NCBI GenBank assembly: GCA_026545765.1
Contig: CM048844.1
Coordinates: 69,049,035-69,113,034 of the forward strand
Reading direction: 5' to 3'
Source: Plantago major
Lineage: Eukaryota > Streptophyta > Magnoliopsida > Lamiales > Plantaginaceae
DNA length: 64,000 nt
Shown here: positions 45,501-56,658 of the stretch, piece by piece
Position numbering within the stretch: the stretch's first letter is position 1
Layout of the letters: each line of letters starts with the position of its first letter
Position numbers and translations under genes: made by a program
The notes under the pieces: model-generated
What the model was told of the DNA's origin: nothing
Database searches by the model: none
What the model saw: only the letters and a program-made list of their open reading frames with translations

Positions 45501-46616
45501 ATCTTGTTCAATGCTCATAATCCTGTTCTTGTACCTTTTTCTCTTAACCATGTGATGAAACATCTTAGTGTTCCTGTCCCCATCCACTCTCCACTTTATT
45601 CTAGCTTGTTGTCTCCAATAAGACTCTTCCATATCCAGAAATCTCTGATACTGTAGGTCTATGCTCCTCAAGATCTCTCTATTGGCATTAGTGGGATTCA
45701 AATGATAGTCTGCTTCTGCTCTTGCTAATCTATCTTCTTCTTCTTTGATTTTAGAGAAGATATTGCCAAAAACTCTTCTATTCCACCAAGATAAATGTTG
45801 TTTTAGCCTGTGGAGTTTCTCCTAAAATTTCTTCAGCCCTGAATGCCTTGCAGGCAGGTTCCAATGAGAAGCAATGCTAGGAATGCAATCCTGATGTTGT
45901 AACCACATACTTTGAAATCTGAACTGTGGCATTTTCCTTTCAGCGGATTCACTAGTAGAAAGTATAAGTGGCCTGTGGTCTGAGCTTCTACTAACCCCAT
46001 GTACAACCTTGTTTACTGAGAAACAGTCAAGCCAAGATTGGTTAAACAGCATCCTGTCGATTCTTTGTCTGATCCCACTCCCCTGCCAAGTGAATGGCAC
46101 ACCTTCAAATCCTATATCTATTAAACTGCAATCCATTATCCAAGTCCCAAAGTCATTCATGCCATGTAAGTCTGGGTCTGCCCCTCCTTGTCTCTCAACA
46201 ACATCCACTATAATGTTGTAATCAGCTCCCACACACCAAGGCAGAGAAGATTGATCAAGTCTCTTGAGATCCTCCCACAGGTCTTTTCTATCCCTTCTAG
46301 TGCATTTAGCATATACTAAAGTTAACAAAAAGGGTGAGGTAATCTGAGGAGATGTAACTCTGCAATGTAGAAACTGCACTCCATCTTCTAATACTTCTAC
46401 TTCATAATGCTCATCAGAAAAAACCCATATCTTGTTTGATTTATTAGCTACCACCTTATTCATTCTAAACCTAGTACAGTAAAGAAAGGAATCTAACTGT
46501 ACCATAGGTTCCAATATCACCATTATGTTGAGCTGATGTTTATTCCTCAGATACCACAATTGTTGTTGAGAACTTGTACCCCCTACCCCTCTTATATTCC
46601 ATATGACATAATTCAT
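42519..46616 (-). pseudogene. LINE ORF2: endonuclease, reverse transcriptase, RNase H
   Basis: One frame of 1366 codons with two nonsense codons only: TAG at 45822-45824 and TAA at 45369-45371. Endonuclease (first 230 codons): VIWNIRGVGG, CVGADYNIIVD and SDHRPLIL. RT: GPDGFPAIFY, FRPISLCN, GFLKGRLISDN, HGLRQGDPLSPALF and AYADDLILF (catalytic box at about 44575-44600). A zinc-finger-like region follows (CHCC). A C-terminal RNase H (VNSDGAYC, VETDSKLAVQLI) marks a plant L1 lineage. It would nick DNA and copy its RNA at the nick. Apart from the two stops it is well preserved. Confidence 0.93.
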
Positions 46617-47138
46617 CTGAACTTTCTTTGTGAGTGGTGCTTGCCACCCTTCTTGTACCCAGTACTTCTGTTGTCCAATGTTCCTTGTTTTGTCAAAGTA
46701 CTCCTAGTAAATCTTCTCTTTTGACCTGAGGAAACTGCCTTTGCTGCCTCTCTTTTACCATTGAACATTCTTTCATAAACTTCATCTGAACTAGACCAGT
46801 CTGCCTCTTTAACCTCCTCATTTAATTCTTGGTCTTCTTCAAACTCCTCATCCATTTCTTCACTGGATGCATCACTTTTTGACCTTCTACTAAGGCTGAT
46901 AGGTAGTGGAAGGCCAGCTACATCTTCACAAGACTTATTCCTCACAGGAATGATAGGCTCAAACTCTAGAATGCTAATACCCAGAGAATTGTCAGTACCT
47001 TCAGTATCCTCAGGGATGGAGAGAACATTTTCCCTCAATAAAGTATTCTTGCCATACTCCTCAGCACTCTCCCCAGTTCTGATCAAACCCTCTCCACAGT
47101 CATTTGCTTCACCATTCTTGTTCAGACCTGACCCTTAT
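46613..47138 (-). pseudogene. LINE ORF1, C-terminal part
   Basis: The frame is open from the truncation point to a TGA at 46615-46613. The visible part is acidic (EEMDEEFEEDQELNEE) then basic (GQKRRFTRS), with no zinc knuckle in the retained portion. Its TGA overlaps the ORF2 ATG in ATGA. Confidence 0.7.
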
Positions 47139-47217
47139 GTATATATGATAAGTATGTAGTAGTTAGTTTAGTTAATTTGATCAATTATATGTAATTTGAT
47201 ATGTAATTTGTTCAATT

Positions 47218-47264
<47 letters not shown>

Positions 47265-47768
47265 ATTTAATAGTTAGTTTAGTTAATGATATATATATAT
47301 GTTAGGTATGTAGTATGATGATATGAATGTATGTAGTATGTTAAGTTTGGTATGTATGAATGTATGTAGTTAGTTAGTTAGTTTGATTTGTGTGTTAAGT
47401 ATATATAGTTAGTTTAGTTAATTTGATATGTTTGTTAAGTATAGAAGTATGTTGTTTTGATTTGATAAATTTGTATGTTAAGTATGTAATTTGATATGAA
47501 TATATGTAGTAATTCGATATGTATAGAGTAATTAGTTAATTTGATATGTATGTTAAGTATATAATATATGTACTAAGAGGTTGAAATGGTTAAAATATAT
47601 GCCCAATTTTGTAACATATCGAACACTTAATTAATAATTAATTTATAAGAAACATATAATAATTAACAATTAACCTCCACAATCTTCTTATCCGAATTGG
47701 AATCGATCTAATAAATTAAATACGATCTAATCAATTAAATACGTGTCAGGTTAAAATTAAAGTATACA
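47139..47768. repeat. AT-rich degenerate repeats inside the CACTA element
   Basis: Units like TTAGTTTAGTTAATTTGATATGT and GTATGTAGTATG recur loosely; a TA run lies at about 47220-47257. No coding sequence. Confidence 0.7.
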
Positions 47769-48185
47769 ATGAATTCCGACCGTTCATAGATGTACGATCG
47801 TACGGCAGTAAATGGCAGAGTTTCTAGGAGTTTTGTAGAAGGGGTTAAAGGTTTCATCTCGTTTGCCATGGGACGTCCGGTTTGTGCAACTGGGGGGTTG
47901 ATAAAGTGTCCTTGCACATTGGAAACCTACAGAAACAAGCAATTTATGACACCTACAGCAGTATTCGAGCACTTGCGACGTTATGGATTCATGCCTGAGT
48001 ATCATGTATAGATTCATCACGGTGAGGAAGCACCGTCCATGGCATACCTCCAATGGAGGGAGAGGCGGGGTTTGGGGCCGCCTATCGAGTGCCTTTCTAC
48101 TTGTCGGAACATGTGCATGGTGTATTGGGAGGAGGATGTAGATCTGTTGGAATGCAAGTTCTGTGGTAGGGAGCGTCACAAGTGA
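47769..48185 (+). pseudogene. CACTA transposase-associated domain, degenerate copy 1
   Basis: Parallel to copy 2 at 48464: MNSDRS, then GVKGFISFAM, LIKCPC, RNKQF, HLRRYGFMPEY, HHGEEA and LECKFCGRERHK. This is the N-terminal 'transposase-associated' domain of TNP2 proteins. Two TAG codons (47787-47789 and 48009-48011) stand where copy 2 has Trp (TGG), so both arose by G to A. It stops at 48183-48185. Confidence 0.8.
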
Positions 48186-48463
48186 TGAGGAGGATCGTGC
48201 ATGAGAATGAGGAGTTTCATCCGTTTTGTCTCTAGGCTTGTATAACTAGTAATCATTAGTTGATATATATATGAAACCAAACATTATGGTAAAATTGAAG
48301 CTGATGTAACTTATATTATGTAATGCCGTAACAATTGACTGGAGCTAATATAACTTATATTACGTAGCAATTGATTGAATTATTGTGAAATTGATTTATT
48401 ATCGTAAATGAAAGACCTCGATCTAATGAATTCAAACGTGTCAGGTTATTATCTAATTATTCA

Positions 48464-49877
48464 ATGAATACCGATCGTTCATGGATGTATTGTCGTACTC
48501 TCAATGGCAGAGTTCAATGGAGTTTTCTGAAAGGGGTTGAAGGTTTCATTGCATTTGCAATGTCAAATCCGGCTTGTGTAAAGGATGGGTTGATAAAGTG
48601 CCCTTGTGCAATGAAACAGTGCAGAAACAAGCAATACGTGGCTCCTAAAGCGGTAGTCCAACACTTGAGGAAAAATGGATTCCTGCCTGCGTATCAGGTA
48701 TGGAATCATCATGGTGAGGAAGCAGCATCGTCCAATACATATGACCAATACAGACAGCGTGGAAGGAAGAGAAAAAATGAACAAGTCGGGGAACAAAGTA
48801 CATCTGAAGGCGATGCTATTCGAGCTCGAGTCGAACAAATGGTGTATGATGCTGCAGGGGCAGAGTTCAGGGACACAACTAACACTGAAACCGAGGTGGA
48901 GGTGGAGGAACCACCGAATCCCGAGGATCAGTTGTTCTTTGACTTGTTAGAATCATCAAGGAAGCCGGTTTATCCGGGGTGTAAGCTCACTGAGGTTGAC
49001 CAGTATATGGTACTATTTGCGAGGTGAGCAACCATTTATTTAAATTTTAATATAGCTACGCAAGTCTCTACTTCAATTATAGACTTATCATCGAATCAAT
49101 GTTTGCAGTTTTTTCAAAAAGCGTTGTTTGGAAGAAAATCCTCAGATGACAGAGGATACAATAGAGGAACTACTTGACTCTAAAATTCCTACAGAATTTT
49201 CAGATTGGTTCCGAGAGTATGTCCGGAATCCAATTAACAATGTCACATGCATATACTTAAAGGCTCTCGCATAAGGGCCATTCAAAAAGGTCTACACATT
49301 CCCTGGTTACATAGTCAATGGCCTTAGGTTCCACACGACTGAATGTAACACGGCCATGGCGACAAGCAACTCCGGGGTGTGTGTTAAGGGTGCAGAAGAT
49401 TATAGAGACGCTACTTTGTTTGATTACCACGGCAAGCTAAAACGAATTGTGAGGATTGAATATTCTGGCTTGCCATTGAAATGAACCTTCTTGTTTGATG
49501 TTGAGTGGTATGATCCTAATCCAGGAGGTACGAGGAAGAACGAGCAGTATGAAATGGTTGATGTGAACCAAAAGAAGAGGCACCGAACCAAGTATGAACC
49601 ATTTATTCTGGCGACTCAAGCACGACAAGTGGTGTTTCTTGAATATCCAAGCAAGAAACGCGATAAGGGGGGATGGTTAGCTGTGGTACCTATTCGTGCT
49701 CGCTCGAAAGTGGAGTACATTGAGAAAGACGACTCAATTACCAACTCGTACCAACAAGAGGATGTCGATAAACAAGCAGAAGATCCCATAGAAGCAGATG
49801 ATGAGTTGTTTGATCTGCACGAGGACCAATATGTAGACTTAGAGGACGGCGATAACGGTATATTATGTGTATTATAA
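48464..49877 (+). pseudogene. CACTA TNP2-like transposase, core deleted
   Basis: Exon 1 (48464-49023): MNTDRSWMYCRTLNGRVQWSF... transposase-associated domain with LIKCPCAMKQCRNKQY, then an acidic linker. Intron 49024-49108 (GTGAGC..TTTGCAG). Exon 2 (49109-49877): KKRCLEENPQMTEDTIEELL, PGYIVNGLRFHTTE, FLFDVEWYDP and GGWLAVVPIRAR, matching the C-terminal DUF4216 region of TNP2 proteins. The large catalytic domain normally between these parts is absent, and there are stops at about 49273 (TAA) and 49481 (TGA). The splice site sits close to the deletion joint. The product could not transpose the element. Confidence 0.82.
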
Positions 49878-49985
49878 CTAGTTAGTAGTTGATAACATTT
49901 GAGTAATTATATGTGTTATTATAATCTGTTCTGTATTATAACTCGTACTAACACATTTTATTGTATTTATTACATGTTTTTGCAG

Positions 49986-51783
49986 ATGCCGCAACATAGG
50001 CCGTCCACCTATCGTCCCCCATCACGCAGCCGGCCGCATGATAGTGGTGGGTCGGGGACAGGGTCAGACGACAGGGAGGGCTCCGATGGTCAGGGCAGCA
50101 GGTCTCGGATTCCTGAGACCCCCCGGGCAGGAGAGAGCAGCCGTGGCTCTACCAGTCAGCCCAGACACATGCTGGAGGACGACCACGACGATTGTCCCTA
50201 CCTCGTGTTCGATCCAAACCATCCCAACGTCACGTGGGACGGCTTGCCAGTGATTTTCCCTGTTGGTCCTGCCAAGTAAGTATTATACATTCTTCTTAAA
50301 TATGTAAAACATAACTTATAATGATAGTTGACAAGTATAAATTGTTGTACTAAAGTAATATATATTCGTTTCTTGTATCTTATACACTGATAACAGCTTA
50401 TGGCCTCGGAGGTGCACAACAAACTAGGTGACATCTTCCGGAGCAGGAGAGAGCCACCGGGGCAGGGTGGTGAGTGTTGGAGCCACATCTCGGAGCGCAT
50501 GAGGGCCGAGTACTTCGATGAGCTGAGGGTAAGTTAAAATATGGCATTCCTTCGTTTGTAATTATAATCGTTTTAATATGAGTGGTATGTTAGCCACTGT
50601 ATGTGAGTGGTATGTTAGCCACTTTATTTGGGTGATATGTTAGTCACCATTGTGTTAGTAAAATTTAGGACAATGTGAGTGGTATGTTAGCCACTATATG
50701 TGAGTGGTATGTTAGCCACTTTGTTTGGGTGATATGTTAGTCACCATATCTGTTATGTTGTTGTATCTTGTTAAATTGATGTAACATGGTGAGGTTATAC
50801 ATGTATTGACTTTGGATGTTGTATGAAATTGGGAGTGTAGAAGGAGTACTTCATTCAGAGGTTGATCCTGATCTGGCGTGTTTACTAGACTGTGGGATCC
50901 AAGTATCTGAGGATATGGTCTGCATCGTGGAAGGGAAGGCCATTCGGGATCGGTGGCGAAATCCCTCCACGGGTTGATGCGTGAGTGGGCCCTTTGGGAT
51001 GCCCTCTGGCGCTGAATCGATGTCCAGTGACGCGTTCTGGACTAACAGTGAATCGGCATCCTACCGACACGGCAGAAGGGCCGTTCACCACCTTGGGAGG
51101 CGATCTCATCGTCATGATTATTATCAATCGTGCGTATATATGTGTTTTGCAATCTAGCATTACGTGTATGTATTATGTCTCTGCTGCTATTACTTGTAGA
51201 TGATAAATTTTGACTAGATCTGGTTTGATTCAGTGTACGGGGGAGGTGACATCCAAGTATGCCATCTTCAAGAAGGCCAAGGAAGGGGTATGGACCGACC
51301 GGGCCTCGTCTATTATGTATGTTTATGTTGCTTAAAGTTCATATTTGTACACTATTACAAGTTATTTTTAAAAACAATAGCGATCATGATATCTCATATT
51401 TACGATTTGGTGAGGTTGATGCTCAGTAGCGAGGCAGAGGAAGAGGCAGAGGAGTCATCAATGAACAAGTTGACAACATCTTCTTAGAGGTCAACCAACC
51501 GGACAAGAAAGGACGAATATATGGACTCGGAGCCTCGTCCGAGCACAGCTAGTCTGGGTGCTCCTCATCATCATCCCATGATCCAGACGCCGGTATACTC
51601 ACAGGACTGGTCTGGAAATGGTGCGATGAGTCCGGAACAGGTTGCTCGCTAACTCAAGAGATGGAGGAACAAAGGACGAGATGGAGCGGCTGACAGAGAA
51701 CGAAGGAGGAGAACAAGCGCCTTGATTCTGAGATGGAGCGATTCATGTCGAGCCCGCCATCACCCACACCCACTCCCGTCTGA
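49986..51783 (+). pseudogene. CACTA TNPA-like gene (plant transposase Ptta/En/Spm type)
   Basis: Possible exons: 49986-50275 (MPQHRPSTYRPPSRS, Ser/Gly/Arg-rich, then FDPNHPNVTWDGLPVIFPVG), 50397-50528 (MASEVHNKLGDIF..., HISERMRAEYFDELR) with good AG and GTAAGT borders, then degraded exons at 50841-51120, 51234-51320 (VTSKYAIFKKAKEGVWTDRASS) and 51430-51783. The pattern matches the Transposase_24 family that binds subterminal repeats. Frames after 50528 contain stops (e.g. after LIWRVY), so it is at least partly broken. Confidence 0.6.
50572..50747 (+). repeat. Hairpin-forming tandem repeat in a CACTA intron
   Basis: GAGTGGTATGTTAGCCACT and the variant GGGTGATATGTTAGTCACC occur six times in two blocks about 100 bases apart. 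Each has inverted arms (AGTGG/CCACT or GGTGA/TCACC). It lies in the intron after exon 50397-50528. Confidence 0.85.
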
Positions 51784-51959
51784 TAGCTAGTTAGTTATGT
51801 ATCTGTATGTTCAGATTTTTTTTCATATTTACACTTGTGTGGATAATTTCTCCAGCTCCGGATATTACTTTTTTTATTCAAAATTTATTGAAATATTTTC
51901 CGTATTATTCATTTATTATCGAACATTACATTGATTAAATAGGTGAACTATGAAAAAGA

Positions 51960-52420
51960 GGGATTAATATGAAATAAATAGTGACGGATTAATAGTGACG
52001 GAATTAGTGACGAATTAACTAGTGACGGAATTAGTGACGGAATTTCAGATTCCGTCACTAATTCCAATTATATGTTGGACGACGGATAGAATCTATCTGT
52101 CGCTAAATATAACGACGGATAGAATCTATCCGTCGTCCAGTTTAGCGACGGATAGAGATTCTATCCGTCGCTAAATATAACGACGGATAGAATCTATCCG
52201 TCGTCCAGTTTAGCTACGGATAGATTCTATCCGTCGTTATATTTCGATTAAAAAAAAAGTCAAATATATAATCCGTCGTCCAATCCGTCGCGAATTGGAC
52301 GACGGATTATCTATCCGTCGTCCCAACTCCAGGTGGGCGACGGATTTTCTATCCGTCGCCATAGCTGGGGCGACGGATCGTTGGGCTTAAGCGACGGATC
52401 TATCCGTCGCCCCAGCCCAG
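51960..52420. repeat. CACTA right subterminal repeats
   Basis: A dense array of (A/G)CGACGGAT(A/C) and its reverse complement, arranged as inverted pairs that can form hairpins such as 52140-52230. A more proximal variant AGTGACGGAATTAGTGACGG occurs at 51970-52070. Confidence 0.9.
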
Positions 52421-52436
52421 TTTTTTTGTAGTGTAT

Positions 52437-55430
52437 CTATGTGTTATATATTAATTACTTGCAGATTGACCAAATCCCTAAGAAAATCATGCCTAATGTC
52501 TATGTGTTTCGTGCATGAGTGTTGAACAAGGTTCTTAGAAATATTTATGGCACTAAGGTTATCACAGAACATCAACAGGGTATCACTTTGAAGACCGCAG
52601 TCATGCAGCATATTTTTCAACCATACCAGTTGAGTCACACAACTCCCAGCTGCTACATATTCAGATTCAGCAGTTGAGAGTGACACACAGTTCTGTTTCT
52701 TGCTATACCAAGACACTAAATTAGAACCAAGATAAAAGAAACCTCTACTAGTGGATTTTCTACCATCTAGATCACCAGCCCAATCAGAATCACTAAATCC
52801 CACTAGATTAGTATTTGTATCACATGCATACCATAATCCAAGATTAACAGTTCCTGATATATATCTGAGTATTCTTTTAACTGCAGTCAGGTGTGGGATT
52901 TTAGGGTTAGACTGATACCTGGTGCACACACACTGAGAACATGATGTCAGGTCGGCTGGCTGACAGATACAGAAGGCTATCGATCATTGATCTATACAAT
53001 GTTGGGTCAACATCCTGTCCAACATCGATTCTGCTTAGCTTCACAGAGGTAGACATAGGAGTACTGCACGGTTTAGAGTTCTCCAGACCAAACTTTTTTA
53101 TCAGATTTCTGGCATATTTCTCTTGAGACAAAAAGAGACCATCCCTTTCTGCTGAATCTGGAGCCCAAGAAAATAGCTGAGATCCCCTATCATACTCATC
53201 TCAATGGTACCTGCCATAGCTTGGACAAATTGATCTACCATAGAAGGATTAGTCGAGCCAAACACAATATCATCAACATAGATTTGTGCGATGCAAAGAT
53301 CTTTTCCTTGTCTAAGAATGAACAAGGTTTGATCACCCTCCCCTTTTGTAAAACCAAAGCTGACAAGAAACTCAGTTAGCTTAGCATACCAAGCTCGAGG
53401 AGCTTGCTTTAGACCGTACAAAGCCTTTTTTGAGTTTAAAAACATGGTGAGGGTAGTTTGGATCTTCAAATCCTTTGGGTTGTTCAACATAGACTTCTTT
53501 ATCAATATATCCATTGAGAAAAGCCCCTTTTACATCCATCTGTTTCAGTTTAATGTTCAAAGCACAGGCTATGGCTAAAAGAAGTCTAATGGATTCGAGT
53601 CTAGCTACAGGAGCAAAAGTTTCATCAAAACCGACTCCTTCCACTTGAGTGTACCCTTGTGCAACAAGACGGGTTTTATTTTTCACAACACCACCATTTT
53701 CATCACTTTTCTGTTTGAAAATCCACTTAGTACCTATGACATTAATATCAGAGGGGCGAGGGACTAAAACCCAAACTTCATTAGTTCTGAATTGGTGCAG
53801 CTCATTTTGCGTTGCCTCTAACCAGTAATCATCTTTCAAAGCTTCATTCACATTTTTAGGTTCAGAGAGAGAGAGACAAAACAAGAAGAGCTTACCTCTT
53901 GGCAGAGTGTGGACATACTTACCATATCTTTGTAGTTTCGCCTAGTGTTCTTCCTCAGATTCATCCCTTCAGATCTCCAATCACTTTATTGCTAGGGTGA
54001 TTTCTTCGAATTCTAGGAGGAGGATCACGTCTGATGCTGTCTAGAGGTTGAAACTGATGTTCAGTTGTCTCCTGTTCAGGTTCTTCTCCTTTTGAATCTG
54101 ATTCATCCGAGGAGTGTCGAACGGTGTTGTTTGGGGCAGTGTTGAGTCAACAGTATTCTCAACATCGATCAGTTTTTCACTGACAGTCTCTGGAGCTTCT
54201 GGTTCAGTACCTGCACTAATCTGTTTCTGAGCAAACATGACAGAATCATCAAAAATAACATTCACATAAACCTGAATAGTTTGCGTCCTTGGATTGTAAA
54301 CTCTAAACGCATGACTATTAAGTGAATATCCAACAAAGATACCTTTATCACTCTTAGCATCAAACTTCCCTAGATGTTCTCTATCATTGAGTAGATAGCA
54401 TGCACAGTCAAAGACATGAAAATACTTAAGATTAGGCTTCTTACCATTCATTTCACATAGGGAGTTGTTGTAGTTCCTGGTCTAAGGTAGACACGATTAA
54501 TGATGTGGCAAGCTGTGTTGATAGCTTCATCCCACAACCTTTTTGATAAGTTCATGGAACTCAACATAACCCTAGCCATTTCTTGCAAAGTTCGATTCTT
54601 TCTTTCAGCCACCCCATTTTGTTGAGGAGTTTTAGGAGCAGAATATTCATGGAAAATTCCTTTCTTTTCACAAAAAAGCATCAAAGTACTGATTCTCAAA
54701 TTCTTTACCATGGTCAGTTCGAATTCTTCGAACAACAGTAGAGTATTGATTTCTGATCCTAGCATGCAATTTCTTGAAACAATCAAACGTTTTAGATTTT
54801 TCTTTTAAATAAACTTACCCAAGTAAATCGAGAAAAATCATCAACTATGACAAGGATGTACCACTTACCACCTAGACTTTCAACCTCAATGGGACCCATT
54901 AGATCCATATGCATTAGTTCAAAGTAGTTAGAGGTACCAGTTTTCTGTCCTTCTGGCTAAACAGACTGATGTAAAGTTCTAGTCTATTTACTTTTTAGAC
55001 AGTCACCACACACATGACCAAGCTTCTTGTGCCATATCACAACATCATCTTCTTTTGCCAAATTGCATTTGTGGGGATCAGCCACCACATAACAATCGTC
55101 TGTTGAACTGACACCTGTGATAACAACATTTTTCTCTTTGCGAGTATACACTTTACAGGCATGTTTATTAAACTTGACTTTCAAATCGTCATCACACAAA
55201 TGACTGACACTAATAAGATTAGCAGTTAGGCCTTCTACCAAGAGTACATTATTCAAAAGAGGAAAACCATCAAGGTTAAGTACACCCTTTCCAAGTACTC
55301 TACTTTTGTGACCTCCACCATATGTTACCATGCCGGTGTGTTGAGGAACAAAGCTAGTAAGATGGTCTTTAGGTCCAGTCATGTGTCTTGAGCAGTCACT
55401 ATCAAAGTACCATTTTCCTGCATTGTCAGG
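52437..55430 (-). pseudogene. SIRE-A pol (protease, integrase, RT, RNase H)
   Basis: Protease: WYFDSDCSRHMTG at about 55375-55413, where the usual D-S-G active site reads D-S-D. Integrase: HKKLGH...C, LMHMDLMGP, VDDFSRFTW, then SAPKTPQQNGVAERKNRTL at about 54600-54660, split over frames. RT (53884-53101): WIFKQK, QMDVKGAFLNG and QIYVDDIVFGST, the last typical of SIRE with catalytic YVDD intact. RNase H (52929-52437): GFSDSDWAGDLDGRKSTSRG and STAESEYVAAG; it continues at 40266 after the CACTA. Multiple stops and frameshifts inactivate it. Confidence 0.88.
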
Positions 55431-55530
55431 TCAAGAAGGAACAGAAAAAGCAACATTGCATACTATCTTTTCTTTAGGTACCCAACATTTCTTAGACTTT
55501 TCTGTCAAGTTTTTCCCAGTTTCAGTAGAT

Positions 55531-56658
55531 TTAGCTTTCTGTACTGGTGCAACTGATGTTTTTTATCTTAGAAACTGACACTGTTGACTTCGATGTTGAG
55601 GCAACATCAACATTAGTTGTTTCAGTTTTCTTATTCTTTCTCAAAACTTTTTGATACTGAAAGCAGTAAGGTTTAATGTGTCCAGTTTTGAGACAGTACT
55701 GACACACAAAAGTTTTCCTCTTATCTCCATTCAAAACACCTTTTTCTTTTACAAAAATTGGTCCATCAATTAGTTCAGAAAGAGGTTTAATAGTTACCTT
55801 AGAGCAATCAGTGTCAGGTTTACAGATAAAAACATCAGAGGCAGAAGAGTCATAAGAACCAGAATAACCCAAACCAGCAGTTCCCTCATTACCCATATCA
55901 AGAGCCTCATCAAGCATAGTAGTAGCAGAGTTCCACTTACCAATGAGTTTCTTAGCACTATTTAGTTCAGAGGTTACCTTTTCAAACTCAGAGACTTTTC
56001 GAGTCAAAGCCACTTCAAGTTTCACTGTGGTTTCTTTTAGGCTTTCATTCTCCTTTTCAAGATGCTTTGACTGTTTCTTGATCTTCTTCCATTCCTTCAA
56101 GAGAGCTTCATACATAAGCTTCAGTTCCTCCACCATTTGTTCATGAGTGAACACTTCTTCAAAGGGCTAATCTACACACACATCAACTGAACCATGCAGA
56201 CAGTTATAGTTAGTAGAACAGGTTACTCCAGAATCTGAAAATTCATCATCCAGTATCCTTTCACAGTTCTGAGAGTCATCATAATCAAAATAGATCATCT
56301 GTACCGATATTGAGTTGTCACAGTTGACCAAACATTGGTTTCCAACATCGTCCAAAACAGATGACAGAGAAGCAACATGATTATCTGCAGTTCCAGTTTC
56401 TTGTTCATCACCTGAATCATCACTAAGACAAGCAAGCAAAGTTTTTTCCTTCTTGGGAAGTGTGTTAGCACATTCACTTTGAAAGTGACCCCAACCTTGA
56501 CATTCAAAACATCTAACGTTTTCTAATTTTTTGGAATCAAAAGCAGGAAGTTCAATGGTTTTCTTAAACTTGGAAGCCTTTGGATTGCTTCGAGAGCTAC
56601 CACTTGAGTTATTTCTAAAGTTGGTTCTGTTGAAATTTTTAAGAAGACTATTATAAGC
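55531..56658 (-). pseudogene. SIRE-A gag, C-terminal half
   Basis: Two CCHC zinc knuckles: CFECQGWGHFQSEC (about 56475-56516) and CQYCLKTGHIKPYC (about 55658-55700). Between them lies a Lys/Glu-rich coiled coil (EWKKIKKQSKHLEKENESL). A TAG at 56167-56169 interrupts the frame and another shift near 55560 precedes the protease. The N-terminal half was displaced by SIRE-B at 56659. In an active element it would package genomic RNA. Confidence 0.8.

Larger units (their letters stand above)
40895..47135 (-). mobile_element. L1-type LINE, 5'-truncated, nested in the CACTA element
   Basis: Minus-strand order: ORF1 C-terminal part (47138-46613), ORF2 (46616-42519), 3' UTR to about 40895, ending in AGCTCTTTTTATTAAAAAA followed by an AT repeat. 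The 5' end at about 47135 cuts ORF1 open, as expected from incomplete target-primed reverse transcription. Target duplications cannot be defined because both flanks are TA-rich. Confidence 0.88.
40267..52433 (+). mobile_element. CACTA (En/Spm) element inserted in SIRE-A RNase H
   Basis: Termini CACTACAAGAAAA (40267) and TTTTTTTGTAGTG (to 52433) are inverted repeats, with 3-bp duplications TAT at 40264-40266 and 52434-52436. Removing the element and one TAT rejoins the SIRE-A RNase H frame at a GAT codon. Both ends carry subterminal CGACGGAT repeats. Internal genes on the + strand are TNP2-like (47769-49877) and TNPA-like (49986-51783). About half the length is a nested LINE. The transposase core is missing, so it is non-autonomous. 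Confidence 0.95.
36161..56658 (-). mobile_element. SIRE-A: SIRE-type copia element (interrupted; 5' part outside window)
   Basis: In the minus direction the window shows gag C-terminal half (56658-55531), protease-integrase-RT-RNase H (about 55430-52437, continuing at 40266), an extra ORF (38914-37288), PPT (37101-37115) and 3' LTR (36166-37100). An extra ORF after RNase H, two zinc knuckles in gag and a coiled-coil gag region point to the SIRE/Maximus lineage. A CACTA element splits RNase H (40267-52433) and SIRE-B splits gag at 56658. The 5' LTR is beyond SIRE-B. Confidence 0.85.
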
